Shown here piece by piece: positions 8,418 to 16,478 of a stretch of 33,359 bases of DNA (positions within the stretch are counted from its first letter, which is position 1; every line of letters begins with the position of its first letter). The stretch covers positions 1 through 33,359 of the forward strand of contig JACUTT010000022.1 of the NCBI GenBank assembly GCA_014859655.1, read 5' to 3'. Made by a program: the position numbers and the translations under genes. The notes beneath the pieces were generated by a model. It had not been told where the DNA came from. It was given only the letters and a program-made list of their open reading frames with translations, and searched no databases. This DNA comes from Campylobacterales bacterium (GTDB lineage Bacteria; Campylobacterota; Campylobacteria; Campylobacterales; Sulfurimonadaceae).

Positions 8418-8840
8418 TTATATCTCCTGTGTACGAATAATCAGGCTCTCTGGCAAACCGAAGGCTTCTATCAAGGCTTTTTCTTTTTCGCGCATTTCGC
8501 CCTTGTCCGTTTCATGGTCATAGCCCAAAAGATGCAGAAGACCATGGATGAAGAGAAGGCAAAATTCGTCTTCTTGCGAGTGTTTGAGCTCTAAGGAGAG
8601 CTCTTTGACATAATCAGCTGAAATAGCCAGCGTGCCAAGAGGTGCCATAGGGCTCTCTTCAAAAGGAAAACTGAGCACATCGGTAGCCTTGTCTATGCCT
8701 CTGAACTCGGCATTGATCTGGCGCATCTGCGTGTTGTCTGTGACCAAAAGATCAATGTCTTTATCTGTCAGACTCTGGGCAATTTTTTCAATTTTTTCAA
8801 TAGGGATGTTTAGGCCGCTTGGGTTGTCAATATCAATCAT
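8418..8840 (-). CDS. ybeY: Endoribonuclease YbeY, rRNA maturation factor
   Basis: YbeY is a zinc-dependent RNase used in 16S rRNA 3' processing and ribosome quality control. The zinc motif HGLLHLLGYDH (H-x3-H-x5-H) is intact, with ATDVLSFPFEE and PLGTLAIS upstream. I place the start at ATG 8840 (MIDIDNPSG), which matches the usual N-terminus; in-frame ATG 8849 and TTG 8858 would add 3 or 6 residues and have no better ribosome binding site. The gene precedes the exchanger by a single base. Confidence 0.93.
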   Translation of the reverse strand: MIDIDNPSGLNIPIEKIEKIAQSLTDKDIDLLVTDNTQMRQINAEFRGIDKATDVLSFPFEESPMAPLGTLAISADYVKELSLELKHSQEDEFCLLFIHGLLHLLGYDHETDKGEMREKEKALIEAFGLPESLIIRTQEI

Positions 8841-8925
8841 AAGTGGCATTTTATCCAAGGAAGGTAAAAATAATGTTATAGAAGGTACAAATAGCTAAGA
8901 TGCTATTTGTACAGGGGAGTTTTAA

Positions 8926-9129
8926 CTAGGCCGTGATGTCCAAGCCCACGCCAAGTCCTGTCAAGGCTGCGCTGGAAACACTCTCTTGCGCCTTGGCCGT
9001 GTTGCGTTGCTCATCAAGCTGCTGAGAACTGTCATCTAGAAGTCTAGAGATCATCTGTTCCTGAACAACCTCGGCTTTTTTCATGACTTGAATCTGTGTC
9101 TGTACTGCAGATCCGCTGCTGATTTCCAT
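8926..9129 (-). CDS. YjfB-like putative motility protein
   Basis: The 67-aa protein (MEISSGSAVQTQIQVMKKAE..., ending GLGVGLDITA) resembles the small YjfB/DUF-type proteins annotated as putative motility proteins; their function is not established. The start is fixed at ATG 9129 by a strong GGAGG 5 bases upstream, rather than the in-frame codon 12 residues earlier. It is a polar, helix-rich, soluble protein without cysteine. It is a single gene on the minus strand, 85 bp upstream of ybeY and 100 bp from mobile element copy B. Confidence 0.65.
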   Translation of the reverse strand: MEISSGSAVQTQIQVMKKAEVVQEQMISRLLDDSSQQLDEQRNTAKAQESVSSAALTGLGVGLDITA

Positions 9130-9212
9130 TGTTGCCTCCTTTTTCACTGTTTTATATCTTATCATAAATTTTCTTTGAGCGGCATCTTAAATTTAGGTCC
9201 ACTGTACTTTAG

Positions 9213-9218
9213 TATGAT
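9213..9218 (+). promoter_or_regulatory. -10-like hexamer upstream of element copy B
   Basis: TATGAT at 9213-9218 (in agTATGATaaaataac) sits 12 bp before the left terminus of mobile element copy B. Campylobacterota sigma-70 promoters often lack a clear -35 box, so the hexamer alone is weak evidence. If it serves the GMC pair, the 265-bp element would be transcribed as leader. Confidence 0.35.
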
Positions 9219-9230
9219 AAAATAACTAAG

Positions 9231-9495
9231 GGGCACCTCTAAAAACCCCAACTGCCTTCAGAGGGAAAAAGAGAGAAATCTTGCACACAATTTTCTATCA
9301 CCATAGCTACGGCTATGATTCAAGAAAAGTTCTGCACAATCTCATCTCTCTTTTCCCCTCCCTGCGGGCGATAGACAGATGCCCACACTCTGCGTTGCCC
9401 CTTCTTGCCTTAGCTATGGCTAGGGCTTCAAAGGGTCGCCTTGATTGTGAGCATCTCTCTATCGCTGAAGGCAACTGGGGTTTTTAGAGGTGCCC
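9231..9495. mobile_element. MITE-like element, long form (copy B, 265 bp)
   Basis: Terminal inverted repeats of 30 bp are seen: the left end reads gggcacctctaaaaacccc then aactgccttca, the right end is its complement with two mismatches. The element is flanked by a perfect 4-bp target duplication TAAG (9227-9230 and 9496-9499). It is made of a left unit (9231-9383, homologous to copy C) and a right unit (9384-9495, homologous to copy A). Inside lies a hairpin CATAGC-tacg-GCTATG (9303-9318). There is no transposase ORF, so mobilisation in trans is inferred. It ends 25 bp before the GTG start at 9521. Confidence 0.85.
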
Positions 9496-9520
9496 TAAGA
9501 TTTAAGCCCAAGGAGATTGT

Positions 9521-10057
9521 GTGCACAAAAGAGCTCTGTCACGCCGCACTGTGCTCGGCGGTTCTGTTGCTGTGGGTATTTCTCTGGCCTTGTGGCTAAG
9601 CGAGAAAAACACAAGCCCCCGCCTTTACGCAAAGGATGTACAGGTCTTGCTGCACGCTGCCTACCAGCTTTTTCCGCATTCAAAACTCGGCCCCGGCGCG
9701 GTCGATCTTCATATATCTGCTTATTTGAGTTATGTCCTTCAAGACGAGAGAATCATGGAAGAAGAGAGGCATTATCTCTTAAAAGGCGCCAGCTGGCTTG
9801 AGGAGAGCGCCTTTGAGAACTACGGCAAAAGCTTTTTGAGTCTTGCTATAGATGAGAAAGAGAGTCTTCTGCATAAAGTCTCGCGGGATAGATGGGGAGA
9901 AAACTTTGTCTATAGAGTTCTGAACTATATACTTGAGGCTCTTTTGTCTGCTCCTGTTTACGGTTCAAATGCCAAGGAGATAGGATGGAAGTGGCTTGAG
10001 CACAATCCCGGTTTCCCCCAGCCATCGACAAAGAAGGAGATTAACTATGATCTATGA
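9521..10057 (+). CDS. Gluconate 2-dehydrogenase subunit 3-like Tat-exported protein
   Basis: The 178-aa protein starts with a twin-arginine signal (LSRRTVLGG, then a hydrophobic stretch to about residue 26) and the rest matches the small subunit 3 family that accompanies membrane-associated GMC dehydrogenases, with ending WLEHNPGFPQP. It likely helps export or fold the partner oxidoreductase, which itself has no signal peptide and would be carried as a hitchhiker. GTG start at 9521 is supported by AAGGAG 5 bases upstream. Its last 11 bp overlap the GMC gene. Function is inferred from family and neighbour. Confidence 0.8.
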   Translation: MHKRALSRRTVLGGSVAVGISLALWLSEKNTSPRLYAKDVQVLLHAAYQLFPHSKLGPGAVDLHISAYLSYVLQDERIMEEERHYLLKGASWLEESAFENYGKSFLSLAIDEKESLLHKVSRDRWGENFVYRVLNYILEALLSAPVYGSNAKEIGWKWLEHNPGFPQPSTKKEINYDL

Positions 10058-11708
10058 CATCTGCATTGTCGGCAGCGGAGCAGGGGCCGGGCCGGTGGCC
10101 TATGAGTTGTCAAAAGCCGGCTATAAGGTCTTGATCCTCGAAAAAGGGGGATGGTATGAGAGAGAGGAATTTTTCAAAGACGAGATCGGTGTCTGCCGCC
10201 GCTCAAGCTTTACCCCGCGTCTGGATGAAGAGCAGCACGTTATCGAAGAAAAAGAAGAGGGGAAGTGGAGCGCCACGCCGACCTCAGCGTCCGGATGGGA
10301 CTTTTGGAACGGAAATATTGTCGGGGGTTCATCGAACTTTATGAGCGGCTATTTTCATCGCCTCAAGCCCAAGGATTTTCGTCTAAAAAGCGAATATCTG
10401 AAGATCGAGGGTTCAAACATCGTGGACTGGCCGATTGGTTACGAAGAGCTTGAGCCTTACTATGCAAAAGTCGAATCGATTGTCGGTATCTCAGGCAAAG
10501 TCGAACCGCACCCCTTTTTGGAGCCGCGCTCGACGCCGGATTTCCCCTATCCGCCTACGCATGAGCATATCATCTCCTCCTGGTTTGACAAGAGCTGTCA
10601 AAAGCAGGGAGTGCACGCTTTGCGAACGCCAAGAGCTATCCTGCCTTATAGCGTAGGCGAGCGCAGAGGCTGCGAATATGCCGGGTATTGCGGAAGCTAC
10701 GGATGTTCAAGCGGAGCTAAGGGAAGTGCCCGCGAAGCGCTTTTACATACGGCGTTAAAAACGGGCAACTGTACGATAGAGGCCAATGCCTTTGTGCGCC
10801 GTCTGCTCAGTGAGGACGGCCGTGTAAGCGCGGCTGAATATGTCGACAAAGACGACAAGGTTCAGCTGGCAAGGGCGAAGATATTTGTGCTTGCGGCGCA
10901 GGCGATAGAGAGCTCCCGACTGCTGCTCAACTCTGCTAACGACGCCTTTCCTCATGGCCTGGCAAACAACTCGGGTCAGGTCGGCAAAAATCTGATCTTC
11001 TCCGCCGGCGGGGCAGGGACGGGAGCTTTTTATTATGAGGATTTCAACGAGGACGAGGTCTTAGCGCTCAAAAGCATCGGACCCTTCGTCAACCGCTCTT
11101 TGCAGGAGTGGTATGAGCTTCCAGAAAGCAAAGAAAAAGGCGGTACGATAGACTTCCTTTTTGAACACCCTAACGCCGTTTCGCGTGCCAAACGTGCGAT
11201 GTATGAGGGAAAGCTGGTCTGGGGAGACAAACTCAAGGCGAAGATCTTACACCACTTCAAGGCAAGGCGGATATTTACCTTTGAGGTCTTCTGCGACTGG
11301 ACGCCCAATGATGACTGCTATGTAAGCCTGGATGAGACGATAAAGGACAGGTACGGAATGCGTGTCGCCAAGGTACGCATCGGCGCGCATCAACATGACC
11401 TGCGTGTCGGCGAAATCTTGGCTGCCAAGGCCGAAGAGATGCTGCGAGAGATGGGGGCAAGAGAGATCAGTTCCTCTATCTCACCATCACCTCCTTCAAA
11501 CCTCCAAGCCGGAGGGTGTCGGTTCGGAGATGACCCGGCCTCTTCGGTGCTGAACAAAGAGTGCAGGGCACACGAGCTGAGCAATCTCTATGTCAGCGAC
11601 GGAAGCTTTATGCCCACGGGAGGAAGCGTTCCCTTTACCTGGACGATCTATGCGAACTCTTTTCGCGTAGCCGATGCGATACTCGCCGTTCTAAAAAAGA
11701 AGATTTAA
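10047..11708 (+). CDS. GMC family oxidoreductase (FAD-dependent dehydrogenase)
   Basis: The 553-aa protein opens with a Rossmann FAD motif CIVGSGAGAGPVAYELSKAGY and continues with VGGSSNFMSGYFHR (GMC signature 1 region), DWPIGYEELEPYYAKVE and a C-terminal DPASSVLNKECRAHELSNLYVSDGS block typical of the family. ATG 10047 is chosen for its AAGGAGA ribosome binding site and because the FAD fold starts immediately. The usual H-x-x-G-T motif is replaced by LQAGGCRFG, and the C-terminal NPTLT segment by PFTWT, so active-site residues look non-canonical. A cluster CEYAGYCGSYGCSSG (four cysteines within about 215-235) is notable. Substrate unknown; no cytochrome subunit is adjacent. Confidence 0.85.
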   Translation: MIYDICIVGSGAGAGPVAYELSKAGYKVLILEKGGWYEREEFFKDEIGVCRRSSFTPRLDEEQHVIEEKEEGKWSATPTSASGWDFWNGNIVGGSSNFMSGYFHRLKPKDFRLKSEYLKIEGSNIVDWPIGYEELEPYYAKVESIVGISGKVEPHPFLEPRSTPDFPYPPTHEHIISSWFDKSCQKQGVHALRTPRAILPYSVGERRGCEYAGYCGSYGCSSGAKGSAREALLHTALKTGNCTIEANAFVRRLLSEDGRVSAAEYVDKDDKVQLARAKIFVLAAQAIESSRLLLNSANDAFPHGLANNSGQVGKNLIFSAGGAGTGAFYYEDFNEDEVLALKSIGPFVNRSLQEWYELPESKEKGGTIDFLFEHPNAVSRAKRAMYEGKLVWGDKLKAKILHHFKARRIFTFEVFCDWTPNDDCYVSLDETIKDRYGMRVAKVRIGAHQHDLRVGEILAAKAEEMLREMGAREISSSISPSPPSNLQAGGCRFGDDPASSVLNKECRAHELSNLYVSDGSFMPTGGSVPFTWTIYANSFRVADAILAVLKKKI

Positions 11709-11761
11709 CCCCGACAAAAAGATAGATGAGCTAAAATTGTGCAAAGTAAACAAGGATCAGG

Positions 11762-12439
11762 ATGACGAGCAAAAGCGCAAAAAAAGCCGTATGTATTATG
11801 AGCGGCGGGATGGATTCTACCTTGGCGGCCTACATGATGAGAGATGAGGGGTATGCGCTTATAGGGCTTCATTTCAACTATCGCCAGCGTACCCAGAAAA
11901 AAGAGCTCGAGGCGTTTAAAGCCCTTTGCCATGAGCTTGACATCCAAGATCCCTATATTGTTGATCTTGATTTCTTCAGCCAGATCGGCGCTTCGGCGCT
12001 GACGGACAGCACTCTGGAGGTGCCCGTTTCGGGAGTTGAAGAGGGTGTGCCGATAACCTACGTCCCTTTTCGCAACGGCATATTTATCAGCATAGCCACC
12101 GCAATCGCTGAAAAAGAGGGGGCAAGTGTACTGAGTATCGGCGTTGTCGAGGAGGACAGCAGCGGTTATCCTGACTGTACGCAGGAGTATATACTCTCCA
12201 TGCAAAAGAGCATCAACCTCGGAACGAAGAAAGAGACTTCTCTTGAGATCACGATGCCGCTGGTGCATCTTAAAAAGTCTCAGATCGTTATAGAGGCACT
12301 CAAAAGGGATGTTCCTCTGGAGCTGACCTGGAGCTGCTACAAAAACGAAGAGAAAGCCTGCGGTCTGTGCGACAGTTGCAGACTTCGGCTGAATGGGTTT
12401 AAGCAGGCCGGTGTTGCCGACCCCATTCCCTATGATTAA
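11762..12439 (+). CDS. queC: 7-cyano-7-deazaguanine synthase
   Basis: QueC converts 7-carboxy-7-deazaguanine to preQ0 with ammonia and ATP, in queuosine synthesis. The 225-aa protein has the PP-loop ATP motif SGGMDS (14-19), PFRNGIF and the C-terminal zinc site with four cysteines, WSC(x)8C-G-L-C-D-S-C. All are at normal positions for the family. An AAGGATCAGG stretch precedes ATG 11762, with TAAAAT about 30 bp upstream as a possible -10. It overlaps the next gene by 8 bp. Confidence 0.95.
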   Translation: MTSKSAKKAVCIMSGGMDSTLAAYMMRDEGYALIGLHFNYRQRTQKKELEAFKALCHELDIQDPYIVDLDFFSQIGASALTDSTLEVPVSGVEEGVPITYVPFRNGIFISIATAIAEKEGASVLSIGVVEEDSSGYPDCTQEYILSMQKSINLGTKKETSLEITMPLVHLKKSQIVIEALKRDVPLELTWSCYKNEEKACGLCDSCRLRLNGFKQAGVADPIPYD

Positions 12440-13118
12440 AGCTCTTTTTACGTCCAAAAGACTTGAGCATATCGTGCTGGAGGGCATAAAGTTTTCGATT
12501 AGACATACGGTGCGCAATAACATGAAACGCATAATCCTGCGCGTGAGAAAAAAGCATCAGATAGAGCTCAGCTCTTCACAACTCTCAAACAAAAAACTTG
12601 AAGATTTTATCCTAAGTCAAAAAGAGTGGATTGTGAAGCAGCACCTCGCTGTGAAAGAACCCTTTTTGGAAGGCGCCAGTTTCTACTACCTCTGTTGCGC
12701 CTACACCATTCGCCACCACACTCTCCCGTTAAAGATAAGAGGCGACACGGTCTATCTGAATCCCTCAAATGCCAAACATCAAAGCGACAGGTTTTACAAA
12801 AAAAAGGCGCAGGAGTTTCTTCCCTCGCGTGTCGAATTTTGGAAGAATACAATGGGCTTGGAGTTCAAGAGCCTGCGTTTTTACTGTGCAAGAAGACGGT
12901 GGGGAAGCTGCAACTCCAATGGGGTGATCACGCTAAACCCCTATACCATGAAGCTTTCGCAGGAGATGATCGATTATGTGGTGGTGCATGAGCTGGCGCA
13001 TCTGAAGCAGATGAACCACTCTGCAGCCTTTTATTCGATCGTACAGACTTATATTCCGGAGTACAAGCGCATACAAAAAGAGATCACGGCGCTGAGTGCA
13101 AAAATGATCACTGAATAA
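12432..13118 (+). CDS. YgjP-type M48-family zinc metallopeptidase-like protein
   Basis: The 228-aa protein carries the YgjP/DUF45 signature: RRRWGSCNSNGVITLNPY in the middle, then VVHELAHLKQMNHSAAFY with an HExxH zinc motif and a third histidine six residues on. The physiological substrate of this family is not settled. I choose ATG 12432 (MIKALFTSKR), inside the end of queC, over the in-frame ATG 12393, which would add 13 proline-rich residues from the queC reading region. The 3' end overlaps the convergent DUF4015 gene by 11 bp. Confidence 0.85.
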   Translation: MIKALFTSKRLEHIVLEGIKFSIRHTVRNNMKRIILRVRKKHQIELSSSQLSNKKLEDFILSQKEWIVKQHLAVKEPFLEGASFYYLCCAYTIRHHTLPLKIRGDTVYLNPSNAKHQSDRFYKKKAQEFLPSRVEFWKNTMGLEFKSLRFYCARRRWGSCNSNGVITLNPYTMKLSQEMIDYVVVHELAHLKQMNHSAAFYSIVQTYIPEYKRIQKEITALSAKMITE

Positions 13119-14412
13119 GCTTCTCGTCCTCGTTTCTAAAACAGTAGGCCTGTTTTGAGACATCTTTGTAGCTAGGCAGAACCGGATAGACGGAGGTGCT
13201 GTCTTGAAGACCCTGGGCTGTGAAGCGGCTAGATGGATTCCAGAGCATCCAGCCGCTGCACAGGGCGTCTTGCGCCCCTTTTATCTGTTCAGAGATCTCT
13301 TTTGAGCGAAAAAACTTTCTGTCAAAGCCATAATCTTTAAATGACTGCAGCCATGGCCTAAAACGTGCGGCAGAAATATCTGATTTTTTCACGGCCTCTT
13401 TGATGCTTTCGTTGATGATCGCATAAGAGTGGTCCGTCGGGTCTTTAAAGCCCATAATACCAGGTCCGAAACCCGAAGGGTAAAGCATGGGCGCGATATA
13501 GTCGCAGTGCTTCGAGAGGCTGCTGATCGTGTGGCCGATATTGGTGTCGTTGTCATTCCAGCAGACATAACCGTAGGTGTCGACTGAGATGTAGACATTG
13601 TGGGGACGAAGAACTCCGTTGGCGCTTTTTAGAAATTGGGTAATCGCATTGACGCGGTTTGTCTGGTTGAGCTTTTTTTGATAGAGAAGCTCTCTTTTAA
13701 GCGGAAAACGGACATAGTCGAAATTGATCTCGTCAAATCCTCTCGACGCCGCGTCGGCAGCTATAGCAGAGACGTATTCGTGCACTTCACTCTCAAAAGG
13801 ATCGACCCAGGCTAGTTTTTCATGATTTCGCCAGACTGATCCGTTTATGTCTTTGAGAGCAAGATCGTTTCTGTGTTGTGCCAATCTTTCATCTTTAAAG
13901 ACGACAATCCGGCCGATGACATAAAGGTTTTTCTTCTTAAGCTGGGCGATAAATTTTTCAATATCATACACCGTTCGGTTTTTGTGCGCACCTATCTTTT
14001 CTGCCTGTTCGACTCTGCTTTTATACAAAAGATCACCGTACTCATTTTTGACATCGACGATCACTGTGTTGATCTCAGTGTTTTCAGCCAGATCCAAGAT
14101 GCGCGTTAGCCTTTTTTCCGAGCTTGCCGCCCAAAAAGAGAGATAAAGCGCCTTAGGCATAAAGGGCTCCATAAAAACTGTTTCTGTCCGGGGGTCAATA
14201 CTCTGCTGTCTGTATCCGCATGCCTTTACGAAAAGCTTTTCTTCCAGGGTATCAACGGTGACACTGCCTCCAGCATCGCTGGTAAATGTTCCGAACTTGT
14301 CGCTTATCATCGCCTGCGCTACGGGTTGGTGCGTCTCTTTGTCCAAGATGCGGATGGAATGCGTTGAAGCAAAAAGTTCAAAAGTAATTAAAAAAAGTAT
14401 TAAAAATTTCAT
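13108..14412 (-). CDS. Secreted DUF4015 putative glycoside hydrolase
   Basis: The 434-aa product has a signal peptide (1-16), a small Ig-like/carboxypeptidase-regulatory domain (about 18-80) and a TIM-barrel of the DUF4015 glycoside-hydrolase-like family. The latter shows KALYLSFWAASSEKR, TVIVDVKNEYGDL, FDEINFDYVRFP, VYISVDTYGY and DYIAPMLYPSGF. Acidic residues in the DYVRFP and DVKNEYGD motifs are candidate catalytic residues. Exported to the periplasm or beyond; polysaccharide substrate unknown, peptidoglycan being one possibility. It is divergently arranged from the M15 peptidase with a 90-bp shared upstream region. Confidence 0.82.
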   Translation of the reverse strand: MKFLILFLITFELFASTHSIRILDKETHQPVAQAMISDKFGTFTSDAGGSVTVDTLEEKLFVKACGYRQQSIDPRTETVFMEPFMPKALYLSFWAASSEKRLTRILDLAENTEINTVIVDVKNEYGDLLYKSRVEQAEKIGAHKNRTVYDIEKFIAQLKKKNLYVIGRIVVFKDERLAQHRNDLALKDINGSVWRNHEKLAWVDPFESEVHEYVSAIAADAASRGFDEINFDYVRFPLKRELLYQKKLNQTNRVNAITQFLKSANGVLRPHNVYISVDTYGYVCWNDNDTNIGHTISSLSKHCDYIAPMLYPSGFGPGIMGFKDPTDHSYAIINESIKEAVKKSDISAARFRPWLQSFKDYGFDRKFFRSKEISEQIKGAQDALCSGWMLWNPSSRFTAQGLQDSTSVYPVLPSYKDVSKQAYCFRNEDEKLIQ

Positions 14413-14471
14413 AGAAAGCTCATTTTATAATTGTTTAATAATCAGTTAGCAATATTTATGCCGAAAATAGA

Positions 14472-14477
14472 TATAAT
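14472..14477 (+). promoter_or_regulatory. Likely -10 box of the M15 peptidase gene
   Basis: TATAAT at 14472-14477, in agATATAATtcacg, is a consensus sigma-70 -10 element 25 bp before the GTG start at 14503, with AGGAT as ribosome binding site between. No clear -35 box is visible, as is usual in this group. Confidence 0.6.
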
Positions 14478-14502
14478 TCACGAAATTGTAGCAGGATAAT
14501 TC

Positions 14503-15333
14503 GTGAACCGCAGAGATTTTTTTAAATTTAGCTCATCTACTGTTTTGCTTAGTTCTTCTCAAATGCTGTATGCAAAGAGCGAGCCTAATTTAGACACCTA
14601 CATCCAGGACCAGCTTGTTTTGGATCACAAACAGTGCCGGGATTTTGCGGAGGATGCTCTGCACAAAAATCCGGTCATCGCACACAGGGATGAGAAACGC
14701 CTGCTCTGTGGCATCTCCTTAAAACTCAAGCAGACACAAAAACTGATCGGCTTTGGAAACTTCAATCTTTTGGGCTTTGACGAGTTGCTCAAAATCGCCA
14801 GAGCATACCCGAAAATTGGTGCCTTTAGCAAAGATGAGCTTGACTACATCGAAAAAGTCTTTTACATAGAAGCGACAAAATACGGCTTTTACGGGAAAAA
14901 AGTCACCCATGAGCTCAGCGACAATATCAGGAAAAAAGAGACGATTAAGATTGCCCATAGCGGCCACTATCTTTACCAGGGTGCGCCAAATGAGCTCTAT
15001 GAACGCCTGCAAAAAGAGGTAGGTCCCTCCATCGTGCTTACCTCGGGAGTACGTTCGGTCGTGAAGCAGCTGGACCTTTTTTTATATAAGACTCAAAAGC
15101 TCGAGGGGAACTACTCCGTAGCCGCACACTCGCTGGCTCCTCCGGGCTACTCTTTTCACGGAATAGGCGATTTTGATGTCGGAAAAGTCGGTTTTGGATA
15201 CAAGAACTTTACCTCGGCATTTGCCCATACCGCAGAGTACCAATCCTTGCAGAAACTAGGCTATATCTCTATCCGCTATCCGCAGGACAACCCTTTTGGG
15301 GTGCGTTTTGAACCTTGGCACATAAAAGTCTAG
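14503..15333 (+). CDS. Tat-exported M15-family D-Ala-D-Ala carboxypeptidase-like protein
   Basis: The 276-aa protein has a twin-arginine signal (NRRDFFKFSS, hydrophobic to about residue 24). The C-terminal half is an M15/VanY-like peptidase: LTSGVRSVVKQLDL, AAHSLAPPGYSFHGIGDFDVG with the S-x-H-x6-D zinc-binding arrangement, and EPWHIKV with the last zinc histidine. The N-terminal 150 residues are helix-rich and match no domain I know. Likely trims peptidoglycan stem peptides in the periplasm, possibly shaping cell form. GTG start is set by AGGAT and the Tat motif. It converges with the TRAP protein gene with a 4-bp overlap. Confidence 0.82.
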   Translation: MNRRDFFKFSSSTVLLSSSQMLYAKSEPNLDTYIQDQLVLDHKQCRDFAEDALHKNPVIAHRDEKRLLCGISLKLKQTQKLIGFGNFNLLGFDELLKIARAYPKIGAFSKDELDYIEKVFYIEATKYGFYGKKVTHELSDNIRKKETIKIAHSGHYLYQGAPNELYERLQKEVGPSIVLTSGVRSVVKQLDLFLYKTQKLEGNYSVAAHSLAPPGYSFHGIGDFDVGKVGFGYKNFTSAFAHTAEYQSLQKLGYISIRYPQDNPFGVRFEPWHIKV

Positions 15334-16463
15334 CGTGTATTGAGAAACTTCTTTAAGGAGACGTCACAATAGGATTTTGAAGCACTCAGAAAGTCTGCGG
15401 CGCTTTGATACACCTCTTTGAAGTCGCTGTTCAGTCCGCTTTGTACCGTGACCACCTCTTGCATTCCTTCTTTGGCGGCACGGATGACATCATCAGGAAA
15501 AGACCTAAATCCAACGCCCAGCGCTTCAAGCTTCTTCATTGTCATGGCATTTTGAGCCTGAAAATTGTAGAGCATCTTGGAATTCATCTGTGAAGAGGCC
15601 ATCTCTATGATCATCTTGTGTTCACTTGAGAGCTTCATCCAGCTTTGGTGGTTGAAAGTAAGCTCCAGGATACTGCCAGGCTCATGCCAGCCCGAATAGT
15701 AGTAGGGCGCAACCTTATAAAACCCCATCTTCAAATCCAAAGCAGGGCCGACCCATTCGGTCGCATCGATAACGCCGCGCTCCAGCGCCGCATAGATCTC
15801 TCCGGCGGGAAGCAGGATGGGGTTTACGCCCAGAGTTGAGAAGACCTCGCCGCCAAGTCCCGGAACACGCATCTTGAGCCCTTTCAGGTCGCTAAGCGAG
15901 TTGATCTCTTTTCTGAACCATCCGCCCATCTGAATATTCGTATTTCCGCCCAGGAAGGGGTAGAGGTTTTGCTTTTTGTAGAGTTTTCGCCACAGCTCAT
16001 ACCCGCCGCCATAGTGCATCCACGCATTGATCTCTTCGGCTGTCATCCCAAAAGGCATGCCGCTAAAGAGCGCAAAGGCCGAGTTCTTGCCTTTCCAGTA
16101 GTAGGGGCCGGAATGGAAGATGTCGATCTCGCCGCTGCTTGCCGCATCAAAAACGGCCAGGGCGGGGATCAGGGTATTCTTGGGGTAGAGCTTGATCTCT
16201 ATGCTGCCTGCGCTGGCGATATGAACATGTTCCACAAACTCTTCGACACCTGTGCCCATAATGGGAAAATGCGCCGGCCAGCTTGTTGCCAGTTTGAGCG
16301 TGACCTTCTTGGTTTTATTGATGTTGACAGAGCTTAGTTTGGCCTCTTTTTTCTCTTTTACTTTCGAGTAGTCAATGGCCTGTCTGTCGCTGTCGTTGCA
16401 GGCTGAGAAGAGTGTTCCTGCCGCAACCGCGGCACCGGTTTTCATAAAATCTCTTCTTTTCAT
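15330..16463 (-). CDS. TRAP transporter solute-binding protein, DctP/TakP-like, Tat-lipoprotein
   Basis: The 377-aa protein begins MKRRDFMKTGAAVAAGTLFSAC: a twin-arginine motif followed by a lipobox ending in C22, so it is probably Tat-exported and lipid-anchored. The DctP fold follows, with LKLATSWPAHFP, MRVPGLGGEVF (including the ligand-binding arginine), ALERGVIDATEWVGP and YYYSGWHEPG. The last two resemble the TakP/lactate-binding branch that takes 2-oxo or hydroxy monocarboxylates. No DctQ or DctM membrane genes are in the window, so the permease must be elsewhere. It lies 15 bp downstream of the Mur-ligase-like gene. Confidence 0.88.
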   Translation of the reverse strand: MKRRDFMKTGAAVAAGTLFSACNDSDRQAIDYSKVKEKKEAKLSSVNINKTKKVTLKLATSWPAHFPIMGTGVEEFVEHVHIASAGSIEIKLYPKNTLIPALAVFDAASSGEIDIFHSGPYYWKGKNSAFALFSGMPFGMTAEEINAWMHYGGGYELWRKLYKKQNLYPFLGGNTNIQMGGWFRKEINSLSDLKGLKMRVPGLGGEVFSTLGVNPILLPAGEIYAALERGVIDATEWVGPALDLKMGFYKVAPYYYSGWHEPGSILELTFNHQSWMKLSSEHKMIIEMASSQMNSKMLYNFQAQNAMTMKKLEALGVGFRSFPDDVIRAAKEGMQEVVTVQSGLNSDFKEVYQSAADFLSASKSYCDVSLKKFLNTR

Positions 16464-16478
16464 GAGGGCAGGTTCCTT

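Noticed and set aside
9281-9487. 68-aa plus-strand ORF inside element copy B.
   Set aside because: It lies fully within a repeat, is disrupted by the core inversion in copy C, and has no ribosome binding site.
12013-12024. gaggtgccc inside queC, and a similar match at 8271-8279 in the exchanger, resembling the element terminus.
   Set aside because: Both are in conserved coding sequence without duplications or frame damage, so chance.
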